From Paenibacillus pabuli (GTDB lineage: Bacteria; Bacillota; Bacilli; Paenibacillales; Paenibacillaceae), in contig NZ_JBDOIO010000003.1 of NCBI RefSeq assembly GCF_039831995.1, positions 930,001-994,000 of the forward strand: a DNA stretch of 64,000 nucleotides. The letters run 5' to 3'. The position numbers and the translations under genes were made by a program. Shown here one piece after another: positions 1-8,421 of this stretch (within the stretch, counting starts at the first letter, position 1; each line of letters starts with the position of its first letter). The notes below the pieces were generated by a model that was given only the letters and a program-made list of their open reading frames with translations, did no database searches and was not told where the DNA came from.

Positions 1-313
1 AGGAATGACCGAGGGCAGGCAGCTTACCGTCAGCGTAGCCGCTGGGCCAGCCATTTTCGTCATACAGCCACACCTCCATACCGAGTTCTTGGCTTTTCTC
101 GATGCAGAATCCGATTAATTCCATCCACTGCTCACCCATGTATGGTACCGTTAAGCCTCCTCGGGCGTGAATAAAAAAACCGCCAATGCCTGCCTCATGC
201 ATTTCTTCGATCTGCCTTAAAAGCTCGCGCTTATTCAAATCGTCATTCCATGACCAGAATGGTTTTGTTCGATAACGGGCAGGCGGATCCTTTAGCAGGT
301 TCCATATTGTCAT
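1..313 (-). CDS. Large glycoside hydrolase, N-terminal part (truncated by window edge)
   Basis: An open frame starts at the ATG at 313 on the minus strand and runs off the left edge, giving about 104 residues. Visible motifs are KPFWSWND near residue 17, GGFFIHARGG near residue 44 and MEVWLYDENGWPSG near residue 80. This pattern of an aromatic motif, a short strand with FIHARGG and a VWLYDE strand is typical of the N-terminal barrel of very large bacterial glycosidases related to GH106/GH2-like enzymes acting on plant glycans. The ATG is preceded by a GAGGTGG Shine-Dalgarno sequence and lies 17 bases after the GH130 stop, so it is the last visible member of the transporter operon that begins at 4513. 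The exact GH family cannot be fixed from the fragment. Confidence 0.8.
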   Translation of the reverse strand, partial: MTIWNLLKDPPARYRTKPFWSWNDDLNKRELLRQIEEMHEAGIGGFFIHARGGLTVPYMGEQWMELIGFCIEKSQELGMEVWLYDENGWPSGYADGKLPALGHS

Positions 314-330
314 TATTTATCCACCTCGTT

Positions 331-1332
331 TTAATCGTTTAGGCATAGCTTGATCAGATCATCGATATGTGCCGTTGCCAAACATTCCACTGCGTCCGCT
401 GCTCCGTAATACATTTTCACTTCACCATCAGGTTCAAGGATCATTCCGCCAGGGAAGATTACGTTATTGCGGAACCCTCCCTCGATCTCGTAACTTACTT
501 CAGGTGCCATTAACGGTTCCTTGGCCCTGCCAATGATCTTCTTGGGATTATCCAGGTCAAGCAGCATTAAGCCGGCAGTATACCGCTTTTTCCAGGATGC
601 TTCCCAACCGTTTTTTCCCCGAGCGTGATCAATATCCACAGCATGGAATGTCGTAAGCCATCCATGTTTGGTCTTAATCGGAGGTGCAGCGGGTCCGATC
701 TTGTCATTGGCAAAAGCAACATCTTCAACAGCCAATAACAGATCGGAATTGCCCCAATATTTCAAGTCCGGAGACTCGGATATCCACATGTCAAACCGGT
801 CCACTCCTCCCCGGCTGTACACGGTGAATGGCCGCTCTAGCCTCACATAGTTTCCACCGATTTTCTCGGGGAACAAAACCATGTTGCGTAAATCCGGGGT
901 AGACAGACTTAAAATTTCAAAGCTCTCAAAATCGTCCGTAACTGCAACGCCACCGCGTATACCGTGCTTCGTATCCACAGCGAAACACATATAACAACGC
1001 CCTCCGAGCACCGTAAGTCTCGGGTCATATGCACGTATGATCTCTTGATCGTACAGCTTAAAGCAAGGCTTCGGGCGTACTTCCCAATGGATACCGTCTG
1101 CACTGAAAGCGACCCCAAGGTCAGTGGTATGATGTGGTTCAAGAGTCCGCTGCTCGGTGGAACCGTAATCGTTCCGAAACACCATCACATATGTTCCATT
1201 GAATTTAGTTACCCCTGCATTAAATACAAGTGCAGTCGGATATGGAACCCGGGATGCATCCAGAACCGGGTTATCCGGATAACGTTTAATGACGGAACTA
1301 GATGTCAGATCACCGATATGAAGTGTATTCAT
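331..1332 (-). CDS. GH130 family glycosidase / beta-mannoside phosphorylase-like protein
   Basis: 333 residues, the usual length for GH130 (DUF377) five-bladed propeller proteins. Family signatures are the N-terminal NPVLDAS...NAGVTKFNGTYVMVFR, the AYDPRLTVLGGRCYM segment with the conserved Asp region, and the C-terminal IFPGGMILEPDGEVKMYYGAAD blade. GH130 members are cytoplasmic phosphorylases or hydrolases of beta-mannosides and related beta-1,2- or 1,4-linked sugars; which one cannot be told from the sequence. AAGGAGGT lies upstream of the ATG. The gene follows two permease genes after 32 bases and precedes a large glycosidase by 17 bases, so it most likely processes the oligosaccharide imported by that transporter. 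Confidence 0.9.
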   Translation of the reverse strand: MNTLHIGDLTSSSVIKRYPDNPVLDASRVPYPTALVFNAGVTKFNGTYVMVFRNDYGSTEQRTLEPHHTTDLGVAFSADGIHWEVRPKPCFKLYDQEIIRAYDPRLTVLGGRCYMCFAVDTKHGIRGGVAVTDDFESFEILSLSTPDLRNMVLFPEKIGGNYVRLERPFTVYSRGGVDRFDMWISESPDLKYWGNSDLLLAVEDVAFANDKIGPAAPPIKTKHGWLTTFHAVDIDHARGKNGWEASWKKRYTAGLMLLDLDNPKKIIGRAKEPLMAPEVSYEIEGGFRNNVIFPGGMILEPDGEVKMYYGAADAVECLATAHIDDLIKLCLND

Positions 1333-1364
1333 GGCTATATACCTCCTTGTGAGATAGGTTGCTG

Positions 1365-2192
1365 CTAGCCCTTTAATGAGCCGGCGGTCATTTGCATAAA
1401 GGATTTGTTAGCAAAAATATACGCGATCAGAATCGGTAGAATGGAGAGGCACGCTCCAGCCATCATGAAGTGTGTCTGTGAAGCTGCGGCAACCCCGTAT
1501 TTCAGATTGGCCAGGCCGACGGTCAGCGTCTGTAATTCAGGTTTGCTAAGCGTAAATACAAAGGGCAGCAGATACTCGTTCCACGCTCCTCGAAAGGCAA
1601 ACAACGCGCATACGCCAAGACCTGGCGTAAGCAAGGGAATAATGATTCTCCAAAATGTCCTTCCCGATGAGCAGCCGTCGATCCGAGCTGCTTCGTCCAA
1701 CTCCCTGGGAATCCCGTTCATAAAGCTCAGCAGGATGAAAAAGGCCGAAGCATGAGCGCTGATCAGAATCAGAATGACTCCCCACAGAGACTCATGCAGA
1801 TGAAGCTTAATCATGAGGTCGAATTGAGGTCGAAGCACGACTGCACCGATGGCCACAAACATCGTAAATGCCTGAAGACTGACGTAAATCTTTTTACCGA
1901 TAAAATCCATGCGGTTCACGACGTACGCTGCCATGGAAGCTACGAGCAAAGTACCTAATGTCGAGGCGGTGGCAACGAAGAGGCTATTCAGTGTATACGT
2001 TGAAAAATTCGCCTGTTTCCATGCTTCCAGGTAGTTGGAAAACTGCCAATCGGCCGGCAGAAATGTAGCCCCGGCCGTAAGCTCGGCATTGGTTTTGAAA
2101 GAACCAAGAAAGGTGATTACCACAGGAAACAGGGTCAGGAATGCAACAACGATCAGAAACGTCCATAGTATTGTATTCCAGGCGATCTTCAT
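1365..2192 (-). CDS. Carbohydrate ABC transporter permease, MalG type
   Basis: 275 residues with about six hydrophobic segments and the cytoplasmic EAA loop (EAARIDGCSSGRTFWRIIIPLLTPG, about residues 170-195) that contacts the ATPase. The C-terminal MQMTAGSLKG ending is typical of CUT1 MalG-like subunits. It is the second permease of the transporter, starting 12 bases after the MalF-type gene, with AAGGAGGA in front of the ATG. It forms the membrane channel with the 2205-3107 product and receives substrate from the 3143-4513 lipoprotein. No ATPase gene is nearby, so a shared MsmX-type ATPase is inferred. Confidence 0.93.
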   Translation of the reverse strand: MKIAWNTILWTFLIVVAFLTLFPVVITFLGSFKTNAELTAGATFLPADWQFSNYLEAWKQANFSTYTLNSLFVATASTLGTLLVASMAAYVVNRMDFIGKKIYVSLQAFTMFVAIGAVVLRPQFDLMIKLHLHESLWGVILILISAHASAFFILLSFMNGIPRELDEAARIDGCSSGRTFWRIIIPLLTPGLGVCALFAFRGAWNEYLLPFVFTLSKPELQTLTVGLANLKYGVAAASQTHFMMAGACLSILPILIAYIFANKSFMQMTAGSLKG

Positions 2193-2204
2193 GAACGTTC
2201 CTCC

Positions 2205-3107
2205 TTAATCGTTCTGACTCATTCTTCGAGAGCCATAGAAGTAAAGTATTGTGATGATGCCAACAATCACGGCAGTAACAAAGGCAACAGCGCTGCCATA
2301 ACCAAACTCCTGGATCTGCGTCGCAGCTGCTCCGCCTGCCGGCGGGAAAAATAATTTGTATACGTAGAGGAACATGACATTCGTTTTCCCAATCGGACCT
2401 CCATCGGTCATGACCATGATGCTTTCATAACCTTTGAGCGCATTGATGATGGCGAGCATGATAATCATCTGCATGACGGGGCCAAGCATTGGAATGGTAA
2501 TGTATCTGAACTGCTGTAATTTGTTTGCCCCATCCAGTGCAGAGCTCTCGTAAACATCCTGGGGAATATTTTGCAGACCCGCCAGAAATAAAAGCATGTA
2601 ATTTCCAACCGCTCCCCATACGGCCACCAGAATGACGGTCAGCATCGCATAATCCACGCCGAGCCAATCGACGGCACTCTGAATAAAAAGATACTTCATC
2701 AGAAATTGGTTCAGAATGCCATTATACGAGTTGAAGATCGTAAAAAAGACGACTGCCATGACCGCCGTACTTATGATCGTCGGCATAAAAAAGATGGCTC
2801 TGAGCAGGTTCTTTCCTTTGATATTCCAGTTCAGAATAACAGCCAAAATCAAGGCAAGCGGAATGGATAACAGAAGTTTGCCTCCGGCGTAAATAAACGT
2901 ATTGGCAACAGATTCCCAAAACTGCTGATCTCTCATGACGCGCTCGAAATTGGCCAATCCTACAAATCGTTCGGCGCCAAACCCTTTGTAGTCGTAGAAC
3001 ATATATCTCAGCGCCCATATCATGGGGTAAATGCCTAAAACCATGGTCAGAATAAAGCTAGGGAAAAGAAAGCTGTAGGAGAAGGCAACATTCTTCGCTT
3101 TATTCAT
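2205..3107 (-). CDS. Carbohydrate ABC transporter permease, MalF/UgpA type
   Basis: 300 residues, six predicted membrane segments, and an EAA-type loop ESSALDGANKLQQFRYITIPMLGP (about residues 188-211). The N-terminal FSYSFLFPSFILTMVLGIYPM helix and the VMTDGGPIGKTNVMFLYVYK segment are hallmarks of CUT1 MalF-like subunits. GAGGAGTGAGAGG precedes the ATG. It lies 35 bases downstream of the binding-protein gene and 12 bases upstream of its partner permease, so the three are one transcription unit. The substrate is unknown; neighbouring GH130 and the large glycosidase suggest a plant-derived oligosaccharide. Confidence 0.93.
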   Translation of the reverse strand: MNKAKNVAFSYSFLFPSFILTMVLGIYPMIWALRYMFYDYKGFGAERFVGLANFERVMRDQQFWESVANTFIYAGGKLLLSIPLALILAVILNWNIKGKNLLRAIFFMPTIISTAVMAVVFFTIFNSYNGILNQFLMKYLFIQSAVDWLGVDYAMLTVILVAVWGAVGNYMLLFLAGLQNIPQDVYESSALDGANKLQQFRYITIPMLGPVMQMIIMLAIINALKGYESIMVMTDGGPIGKTNVMFLYVYKLFFPPAGGAAATQIQEFGYGSAVAFVTAVIVGIITILYFYGSRRMSQND

Positions 3108-3142
3108 ATCCTCTCACTCCTCTGTGACATCTGTGACTACAT

Positions 3143-4513
3143 CTATTTGGCATATTTCCCGGCAAGATCAAGAGGATTAAAGTCAGTGATCGGTTCTGCC
3201 TTCACATCCCCGCTTGCGATAGCAGCATCCAAAGCGGCGTTATATCGAGCGTTCAAATCGCTAATGATGGAATCCAAATCGCCACCGCTTAGCATATAAC
3301 TGAAAAACGCATCATCCGACTTTATGCCTTGGACTGGTACAGACGGATACACCGGCCAGACACCGTCGTATTGGTTCGGAAGGAATCCGTCAATTCCCTT
3401 CACTTCCGGCTTGGCGGCAACCGAACTAACGGAAGGAACCATCGATATTCCAAATCCTTTTTCCTGGTACTGTTTCAGGATGGATTCGTTGTACATGTAC
3501 GTGAGAAATTTCCATGCAGCTTCTTTATGTTCAGACTTTGAGCTAATAGCCAACCACTGTCCGCCCAGGAAACCGGAGGCACCATTGAATTGTCCATTAA
3601 TGGATGGCACGGGTGCTGCGGCCCAGTCAATCTTCGCCGGGAATTGCGATTGGTAGACCCCTGCCTCTGCGGAAAAGGATAAATACATGCCAATCTTGCC
3701 TTCCGCGAATTGTGCACGCAGCGGATCAATATCCAGCGACTCAACGCCCGGCAGCATGCTGCCATCCTCTTTGATCTTTTTGAAAGCCTCAATAATCGGC
3801 TTAAAACCACTGAAATCGTAGCGTGCCGTCTTAAAATCATATCCAAAGCCTCCGAACCCACTAACCTCTGCAATCACGCGCGCAGAGCGCCCAAATGCAC
3901 TCGAAGGACTTTTAAAATTCTGAGCGAATCCATAGGCTCCACTGGCCTTGCCCGCTTCGGTTAATTTCTTGGCCGTTTCGACCAGCTCATCCAAAGTGGT
4001 TGGTGGGTGCTCGATGCCTGCTTTTTCAAAAAGTTCCTTATTATAAATCAATCGCATCGTCGTGCCATAGTTTGGCAGGCTGTAGCGCTTACCTTCAAAA
4101 CTGTTCAGGTCCTCCATAACCGGGAACTTTTCCTTCATCTCGTCCGTCAAAAACTCGTCAATGGGGGATAGAAATCCTTTTTTATAGAACGTCTGAATGG
4201 TATTTTCCTTCACGCGGATCACATCCGGCGGCTCTGAGGTCTGGTAAGACATATCCAGTGCCTGATCGAAGTCGTCTCCCTTGATGACAAGCTCAACCTC
4301 GATGTTGTCCTTATTCGTTTGATTGAATGTATTGATCGTTTCTTTGACAAACTCGGAATCATGGCGATCTCCCGTCCAGTATGCGATTTTTGTCTTGGCA
4401 TTAGCTTCTGTTCCCGATCCTGGATCCGAGGATTTTGGGCTGCTGCAAGCTGCCAAACTCCCTGTAAGCACCAAAAACATCGCCGAGATGAGAAATTTTT
4501 TGCTGATTTTCAT
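3143..4513 (-). CDS. Sugar-binding lipoprotein of ABC transporter (SBP family 1)
   Basis: 456 residues. A signal peptide of type II ends in the lipobox LAAC with Cys23 as the predicted lipidation site, followed by a Ser-rich linker and a family 1 solute-binding fold (IAYWTGDRHDSE, then YNKELFEKAGIEHPPTTLDEL near residue 160, and GASGFLGGQWLAIS near residue 310). It captures the substrate outside the membrane and hands it to the two permeases encoded just downstream. GGGGAGGTAAGG precedes the ATG. On the minus strand a TATACT with TTATGG 17 bases upstream, at about 4563-4591, is a plausible promoter. The kinase/regulator pair just upstream is the likely controller. Confidence 0.93.
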   Translation of the reverse strand: MKISKKFLISAMFLVLTGSLAACSSPKSSDPGSGTEANAKTKIAYWTGDRHDSEFVKETINTFNQTNKDNIEVELVIKGDDFDQALDMSYQTSEPPDVIRVKENTIQTFYKKGFLSPIDEFLTDEMKEKFPVMEDLNSFEGKRYSLPNYGTTMRLIYNKELFEKAGIEHPPTTLDELVETAKKLTEAGKASGAYGFAQNFKSPSSAFGRSARVIAEVSGFGGFGYDFKTARYDFSGFKPIIEAFKKIKEDGSMLPGVESLDIDPLRAQFAEGKIGMYLSFSAEAGVYQSQFPAKIDWAAAPVPSINGQFNGASGFLGGQWLAISSKSEHKEAAWKFLTYMYNESILKQYQEKGFGISMVPSVSSVAAKPEVKGIDGFLPNQYDGVWPVYPSVPVQGIKSDDAFFSYMLSGGDLDSIISDLNARYNAALDAAIASGDVKAEPITDFNPLDLAGKYAK

Positions 4514-4640
4514 CTACCTTACCTCCCCATCGTATCTGCAATCCCGTTCTTTCTCCTTCAGTATAGAGGGTACTTTACACTTCCATAATGCGGGTAACCA
4601 CACATCAAGGGCAGGTTTCTTCATCAATGTGACTTCTTTC

Positions 4641-4685
4641 AAAAAAACAAGCCCTGCATCCAAATAACGTTCGGAAACAAGGCTT
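4641..4685 (-). terminator. Possible rho-independent terminator of the response regulator gene
   Basis: On the minus strand AAGCC (4681-4685) can pair with GGCTT (4649-4653), with a partly paired inner loop, followed by a run of seven T. It lies 20 bases past the stop of the response regulator gene. The stem is short, so confidence is limited. Confidence 0.4.
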
Positions 4686-4704
4686 AATCTATAAACGTGC
4701 AGCT

Positions 4705-6345
4705 CTAGACCAGATCGGCAGATGTACTGATTTTCCCTGTACTATACAGCTTAAATTCCGATGGGGTCATGTTCGTATGCTTCTTAAACATTTCGCTGAA
4801 ATAGCGGCGATGTTCGTAACCAAGACTTTGAGCGATCTCCTGGACCTGATAATCGTCGATCAGCATCTCCTTGGCTTTCTCCATCCGCTGGTGAACGACG
4901 AACTGCTGAAAGGATATATTCAGCACTTTTTTGAATAGATTTGAAAAATATCCGGGGCTGATATTAAACTCCTTGGCACAAACATCAAGGGATAAGTTGG
5001 TATGCAGATGTGCACATATATATTCCTTCGCCTGATAGATCAGTTTTGTGGATTCATCGGATCGTTCATGTTCAATCCACGAACAAGCCTCAAGGCATAT
5101 TCCCTTTACCGTATCCCGCATCAGCTGGAATGAAACGAGACCTGAACGCCTTACTGCATTCCATTGATCCTCAAGCCTTTTCACCCGTTCATGCGGGTAA
5201 TGTTCCGACATCACTCTACAAATTTTGGATGACAGCTCATAACATATGTTCTCGACTTGCTGAGGCTTGGGCAGGGGATCCCGCTGCAATAGATCATTAA
5301 AAATTTGCTCCAAAATCAACCGACACTTCTCACGATGACCGGAGCGCAAGGAAAATAGCAATTCCTGCTCCGTCGAAGCAGTGTAATTCAAGAGCGTCTT
5401 CTCATCCTCCGAAGTGTCCGTATAACTATTCAAGCCATTGGTATAGAATTGATACTCCAGCGCTTGTAATGCCTTTTGATATGAATCAGGCAGTTCATCA
5501 ATAGCATCCACACAGGTTCCAACCCCAATCGAAATGGATGAATGTGTGAATAGATACATATTCGTCCGGCATGCTTCAGATATCCGTTCAGCCAGCTCCA
5601 TATCCCTGCAATTGATCAGACAGACAAAACGGTTTAATGCCTCGCCAAAAACGACACCACGGGTGAAACCTCGAATCGTTTCCTCCAGAACATTTCGCAG
5701 ACTGAATCGGATAAGCTCCACTTCCCTCGCAGGCTGCTGTTTGTATTTGTCCATGAAACGATCCAATTCAACGATAAAGAGATTGAAGTCTCTGGAATCA
5801 AGCTGAATGCCAAGCGTTTGCCATCGAAGATAGGCAGTCGCTGCATTCGTCCGATGATGAATTAAGAGAGACAAGTGTTCCTGTTGCAGCGCGGGCAAGC
5901 TATTCATCACATTCTGCTTCAGTTCCAGCATCTTGCTATGTTCATGCCATTCCTCCAAATAAGCCTTCTTCGCCTTTAATACGACTTGGACGATCTCGTC
6001 GATCGAGAACGGCTTCTTCACGAAGTCAAATGCACCTAAACGAATGGCCTGTCTCGTAAATGAAAAATCCGTATATGCACTCAGAATGATGATCTTGGTA
6101 GAAGGGGATTTTTCGAGGATTTCTTGGGTCATGGCGAGACCATCCTTTTTGGGCATGCGGATATCTGTGAGCACGATTTCGGGTTTCCTATCCTGAATAA
6201 GGCGGATTCCTTCCTCACCGTCTAGTGCTGTACCAACCACTTCAATATGATGCTCCTTCCAAGGGGGCTTCCTTGCAATCATATCCACCACGCTTCGAAT
6301 GTCATCGATGATGCAGAGCTTTACCATTGGTTCTTCATGACTCAT
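4705..6345 (-). CDS. Response regulator, receiver plus AraC-type DNA-binding domain (YesN-like)
   Basis: 546 residues from the chosen start. The receiver domain has the DD pair at Asp14-Asp15, the phosphoacceptor Asp61 in VLTDIRMPKKDG, and the Lys of VKKPFS. The last 100 residues form an AraC double helix-turn-helix (CAKEFNISPGYFSNLFKKVL and VQEIAQSLGYEHRRYFSEMFKKHT). I start at the ATG at 6345 because it overlaps the kinase stop as ATGA and is preceded by AGGAGAGGTGG; an upstream extension to 6378 would lie wholly inside the kinase gene. It should activate the adjacent transporter operon at 4513 in response to an extracellular sugar. Confidence 0.93.
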   Translation of the reverse strand: MSHEEPMVKLCIIDDIRSVVDMIARKPPWKEHHIEVVGTALDGEEGIRLIQDRKPEIVLTDIRMPKKDGLAMTQEILEKSPSTKIIILSAYTDFSFTRQAIRLGAFDFVKKPFSIDEIVQVVLKAKKAYLEEWHEHSKMLELKQNVMNSLPALQQEHLSLLIHHRTNAATAYLRWQTLGIQLDSRDFNLFIVELDRFMDKYKQQPAREVELIRFSLRNVLEETIRGFTRGVVFGEALNRFVCLINCRDMELAERISEACRTNMYLFTHSSISIGVGTCVDAIDELPDSYQKALQALEYQFYTNGLNSYTDTSEDEKTLLNYTASTEQELLFSLRSGHREKCRLILEQIFNDLLQRDPLPKPQQVENICYELSSKICRVMSEHYPHERVKRLEDQWNAVRRSGLVSFQLMRDTVKGICLEACSWIEHERSDESTKLIYQAKEYICAHLHTNLSLDVCAKEFNISPGYFSNLFKKVLNISFQQFVVHQRMEKAKEMLIDDYQVQEIAQSLGYEHRRYFSEMFKKHTNMTPSEFKLYSTGKISTSADLV

Positions 6346-8144
6346 GCTTCCACCTCTCCTTCTAGAATGGGCATCCATATTTCCGTTCTTGATCCTTTTC
6401 CAGGAAGACTGGTCAGCTTCATTCCGGCTTTTTCTCCATAAAAGAGGTTGAGCCGATTCACAATGTTGTTCAGGGCATACCCTTTGTTGGAATTCCGAGG
6501 CTCACGCATCCGCCTGCTTACTTGTTCAACATCCATTCCTGTTCCGTTATCCTCTATAGTCAGATGCAATAGATTATCCTGGAGAGTGACGTGCAAGCTA
6601 ATCCGACCACCTGAGCTCATATCCTTAAAACCATGTTGAATGCTGTTTTCCACAATCGGTTGGAGCAAAATTTTCGGCAAGAGAGAAGTTAGTAACGAAT
6701 CGTGAGTCAAAGTCACTTCAAAATCGAACATCTCTTCATAACATTTTTGCTGAAGGAGGCAGTATTGTTTCACATGGAGCAGCTCTTCCTCAAGCGTGTT
6801 CCAGTCTTTCCCTCCGCTCAACCCTAACTGGAACATTTGGGATAAAGATAAAATCATTTCATTGACTTCATCATTTTCACCTAATATGGATTTGCAATAG
6901 ATCGTGTTAAGGGTGTTGTATAAAAAGTGAGGTTCCATCTGTGCGGTTAACGCTCGCATCTCTGCCTTCCTTTTTCCGGATTCGCTTCGTCTTACATCAT
7001 CAATGAGCCGGTTGATTTCATCCAGCATTCGGTTAAATTGATAGCCCACCTGAGCTACTTCATCGGTAGAATGGCTTTTAAAGCGGACGTCAAGGCGGTT
7101 ATCCTCTACCTGCTTCATAAGCCGCTGCAGTTTATATAGCGGATTTAACAGGAGTGCCGTCAATTTCGCGGATAAAAACCAGGCAAGAAGTAAAAAGAAA
7201 AGCATAATAAAAAAAGTGGTTCGCTTGACACTGTTCATTTGCTCCAGCAGTTTATCCTTCTGCTGAATACCGAATAAACTCCAGTTATCCATGATGGAAG
7301 ACCGGGAATAGTTCACCAGATAATCGGTATTGTCGAATACATGAAAAAAAGAACCTTGCGTATTTTCGGATAAGTTCGCCAAAAGCATGCTGTCCTTCAT
7401 CAGGTTATGGCTGGAGGACCACGCTGTTCGAATCACTTCCTCGCCTTTTGAATCAATGACAAAATAGTCACTGTCATCATTCAAAGAATGTTTGTTGACC
7501 GTACCAATCAACCCTCTCTCATTCACATTGACGACGATAAACACATGGGTATTGGAATTGTTATCTAGTGTTCCCTTCGTCACAAAGGATAGGACGCGAC
7601 TGTTTCCGGTAAAAAACTTGTCAATATGTCCCTTCACCCAGATTCCTCCGTAATTTTCCTTGACATCATAATACATGCTGGATTCATAAAAGGATTGGTT
7701 TTGCGTACGACGCTGCGACATCGGGTAAAAGTCTCCGATGGGCGTGGCTATAAGGATGCTGTCGATCAGTGGTTCATTAAAGGAAACTTGGGAGAATACA
7801 TATTGAAGTTCGGACAAGTGCACATAATAGTTTGAAATATCGTTGCTCTGAACATCCAGCATCATGTCTTTAAAAGCGTAACTGAACATTAGAGAACGAA
7901 CCGAATTGGAGATGCCCGACAGCTTATCGTCCAAGATCTGGTTGGTTTTGTTTACCGTCTCTTGGCTGGATTCGAATGCGTTTTTTTGAATTTCCTTAGA
8001 AGCTATCCAATACGTTGTCAAGCCTACCGAGCCTATTGCAAGCGTTATCATAATGATGAAGGAGAATCGAACTCTTTGTTTAAATGAGACACCGTGAAGC
8101 CACCGGCTAAACGTTCCGGGTTCTAATTGAATTCGTTTAATCAA
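6342..8144 (-). CDS. Sensor histidine kinase, YesM-like
   Basis: 600 residues. Two membrane helices, near residues 28-50 and 310-330, flank an extracellular sensor domain (Cache-like in position). They are followed by a HAMP linker, a His_kinase domain with the phosphoacceptor in EPHFLYNTLNTIY, and an ATPase domain with PIVENSIQHGF (N box), DNGTGM (G1) and GKGSRTEIWMP near the end. The start is a TTG with AGGAGAGG ten bases upstream; no in-frame ATG fits better. Stop and the regulator start overlap by four bases, so the pair is translationally coupled. It is thought to sense a sugar or the loaded binding protein. Confidence 0.92.
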   Translation of the reverse strand: MIKRIQLEPGTFSRWLHGVSFKQRVRFSFIIMITLAIGSVGLTTYWIASKEIQKNAFESSQETVNKTNQILDDKLSGISNSVRSLMFSYAFKDMMLDVQSNDISNYYVHLSELQYVFSQVSFNEPLIDSILIATPIGDFYPMSQRRTQNQSFYESSMYYDVKENYGGIWVKGHIDKFFTGNSRVLSFVTKGTLDNNSNTHVFIVVNVNERGLIGTVNKHSLNDDSDYFVIDSKGEEVIRTAWSSSHNLMKDSMLLANLSENTQGSFFHVFDNTDYLVNYSRSSIMDNWSLFGIQQKDKLLEQMNSVKRTTFFIMLFFLLLAWFLSAKLTALLLNPLYKLQRLMKQVEDNRLDVRFKSHSTDEVAQVGYQFNRMLDEINRLIDDVRRSESGKRKAEMRALTAQMEPHFLYNTLNTIYCKSILGENDEVNEMILSLSQMFQLGLSGGKDWNTLEEELLHVKQYCLLQQKCYEEMFDFEVTLTHDSLLTSLLPKILLQPIVENSIQHGFKDMSSGGRISLHVTLQDNLLHLTIEDNGTGMDVEQVSRRMREPRNSNKGYALNNIVNRLNLFYGEKAGMKLTSLPGKGSRTEIWMPILEGEVEA

Positions 8145-8210
8145 ACTCCATCAACCTCTCCTGAAATCCAAGACTTGACCTCTAACACTAAACTAATCCG
8201 TTGCGAAAAT

Positions 8211-8238
8211 ATTGTACAATAGAATGTCATTTTAGCAA
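8211..8238 (-). promoter_or_regulatory. Predicted sigma-A promoter of the 8144 kinase/regulator operon
   Basis: On the minus strand TTGCTA (8233-8238) is separated by 16 bases from TACAAT (8211-8216), 67 bases upstream of the kinase start. Each hexamer is close to consensus. It lies between the kinase gene and the end of the GH78-like operon, in the 277-base stretch that otherwise holds only the upstream operon's terminator. Confidence 0.5.
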
Positions 8239-8365
8239 CAGGTAAGTTTCCTCCAGATCCACTTAGCCCCGTACGAACCTGTCCGTCAAGCTGAAAACCC
8301 TCCAAATACAAGTTCAGTTTTATTCGTCTGCGCGCAGCCAACAATTCGAATTCAGTGCCTTAAAA

Positions 8366-8393
8366 TTAAAAAAAGTCGCAGAAATCGCGACTT
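8366..8393 (-). terminator. Rho-independent terminator of the GH78-like operon
   Basis: Minus-strand hairpin with perfect 7-base arms AAGTCGC and GCGACTT (8387-8393 and 8373-8379), a 7-base loop, and a following T tract. It lies 28 bases past the stop of the GH78-like gene. Confidence 0.75.
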
Positions 8394-8421
8394 GGTAATC
8401 TTACTGAACAGAAATAAGGTA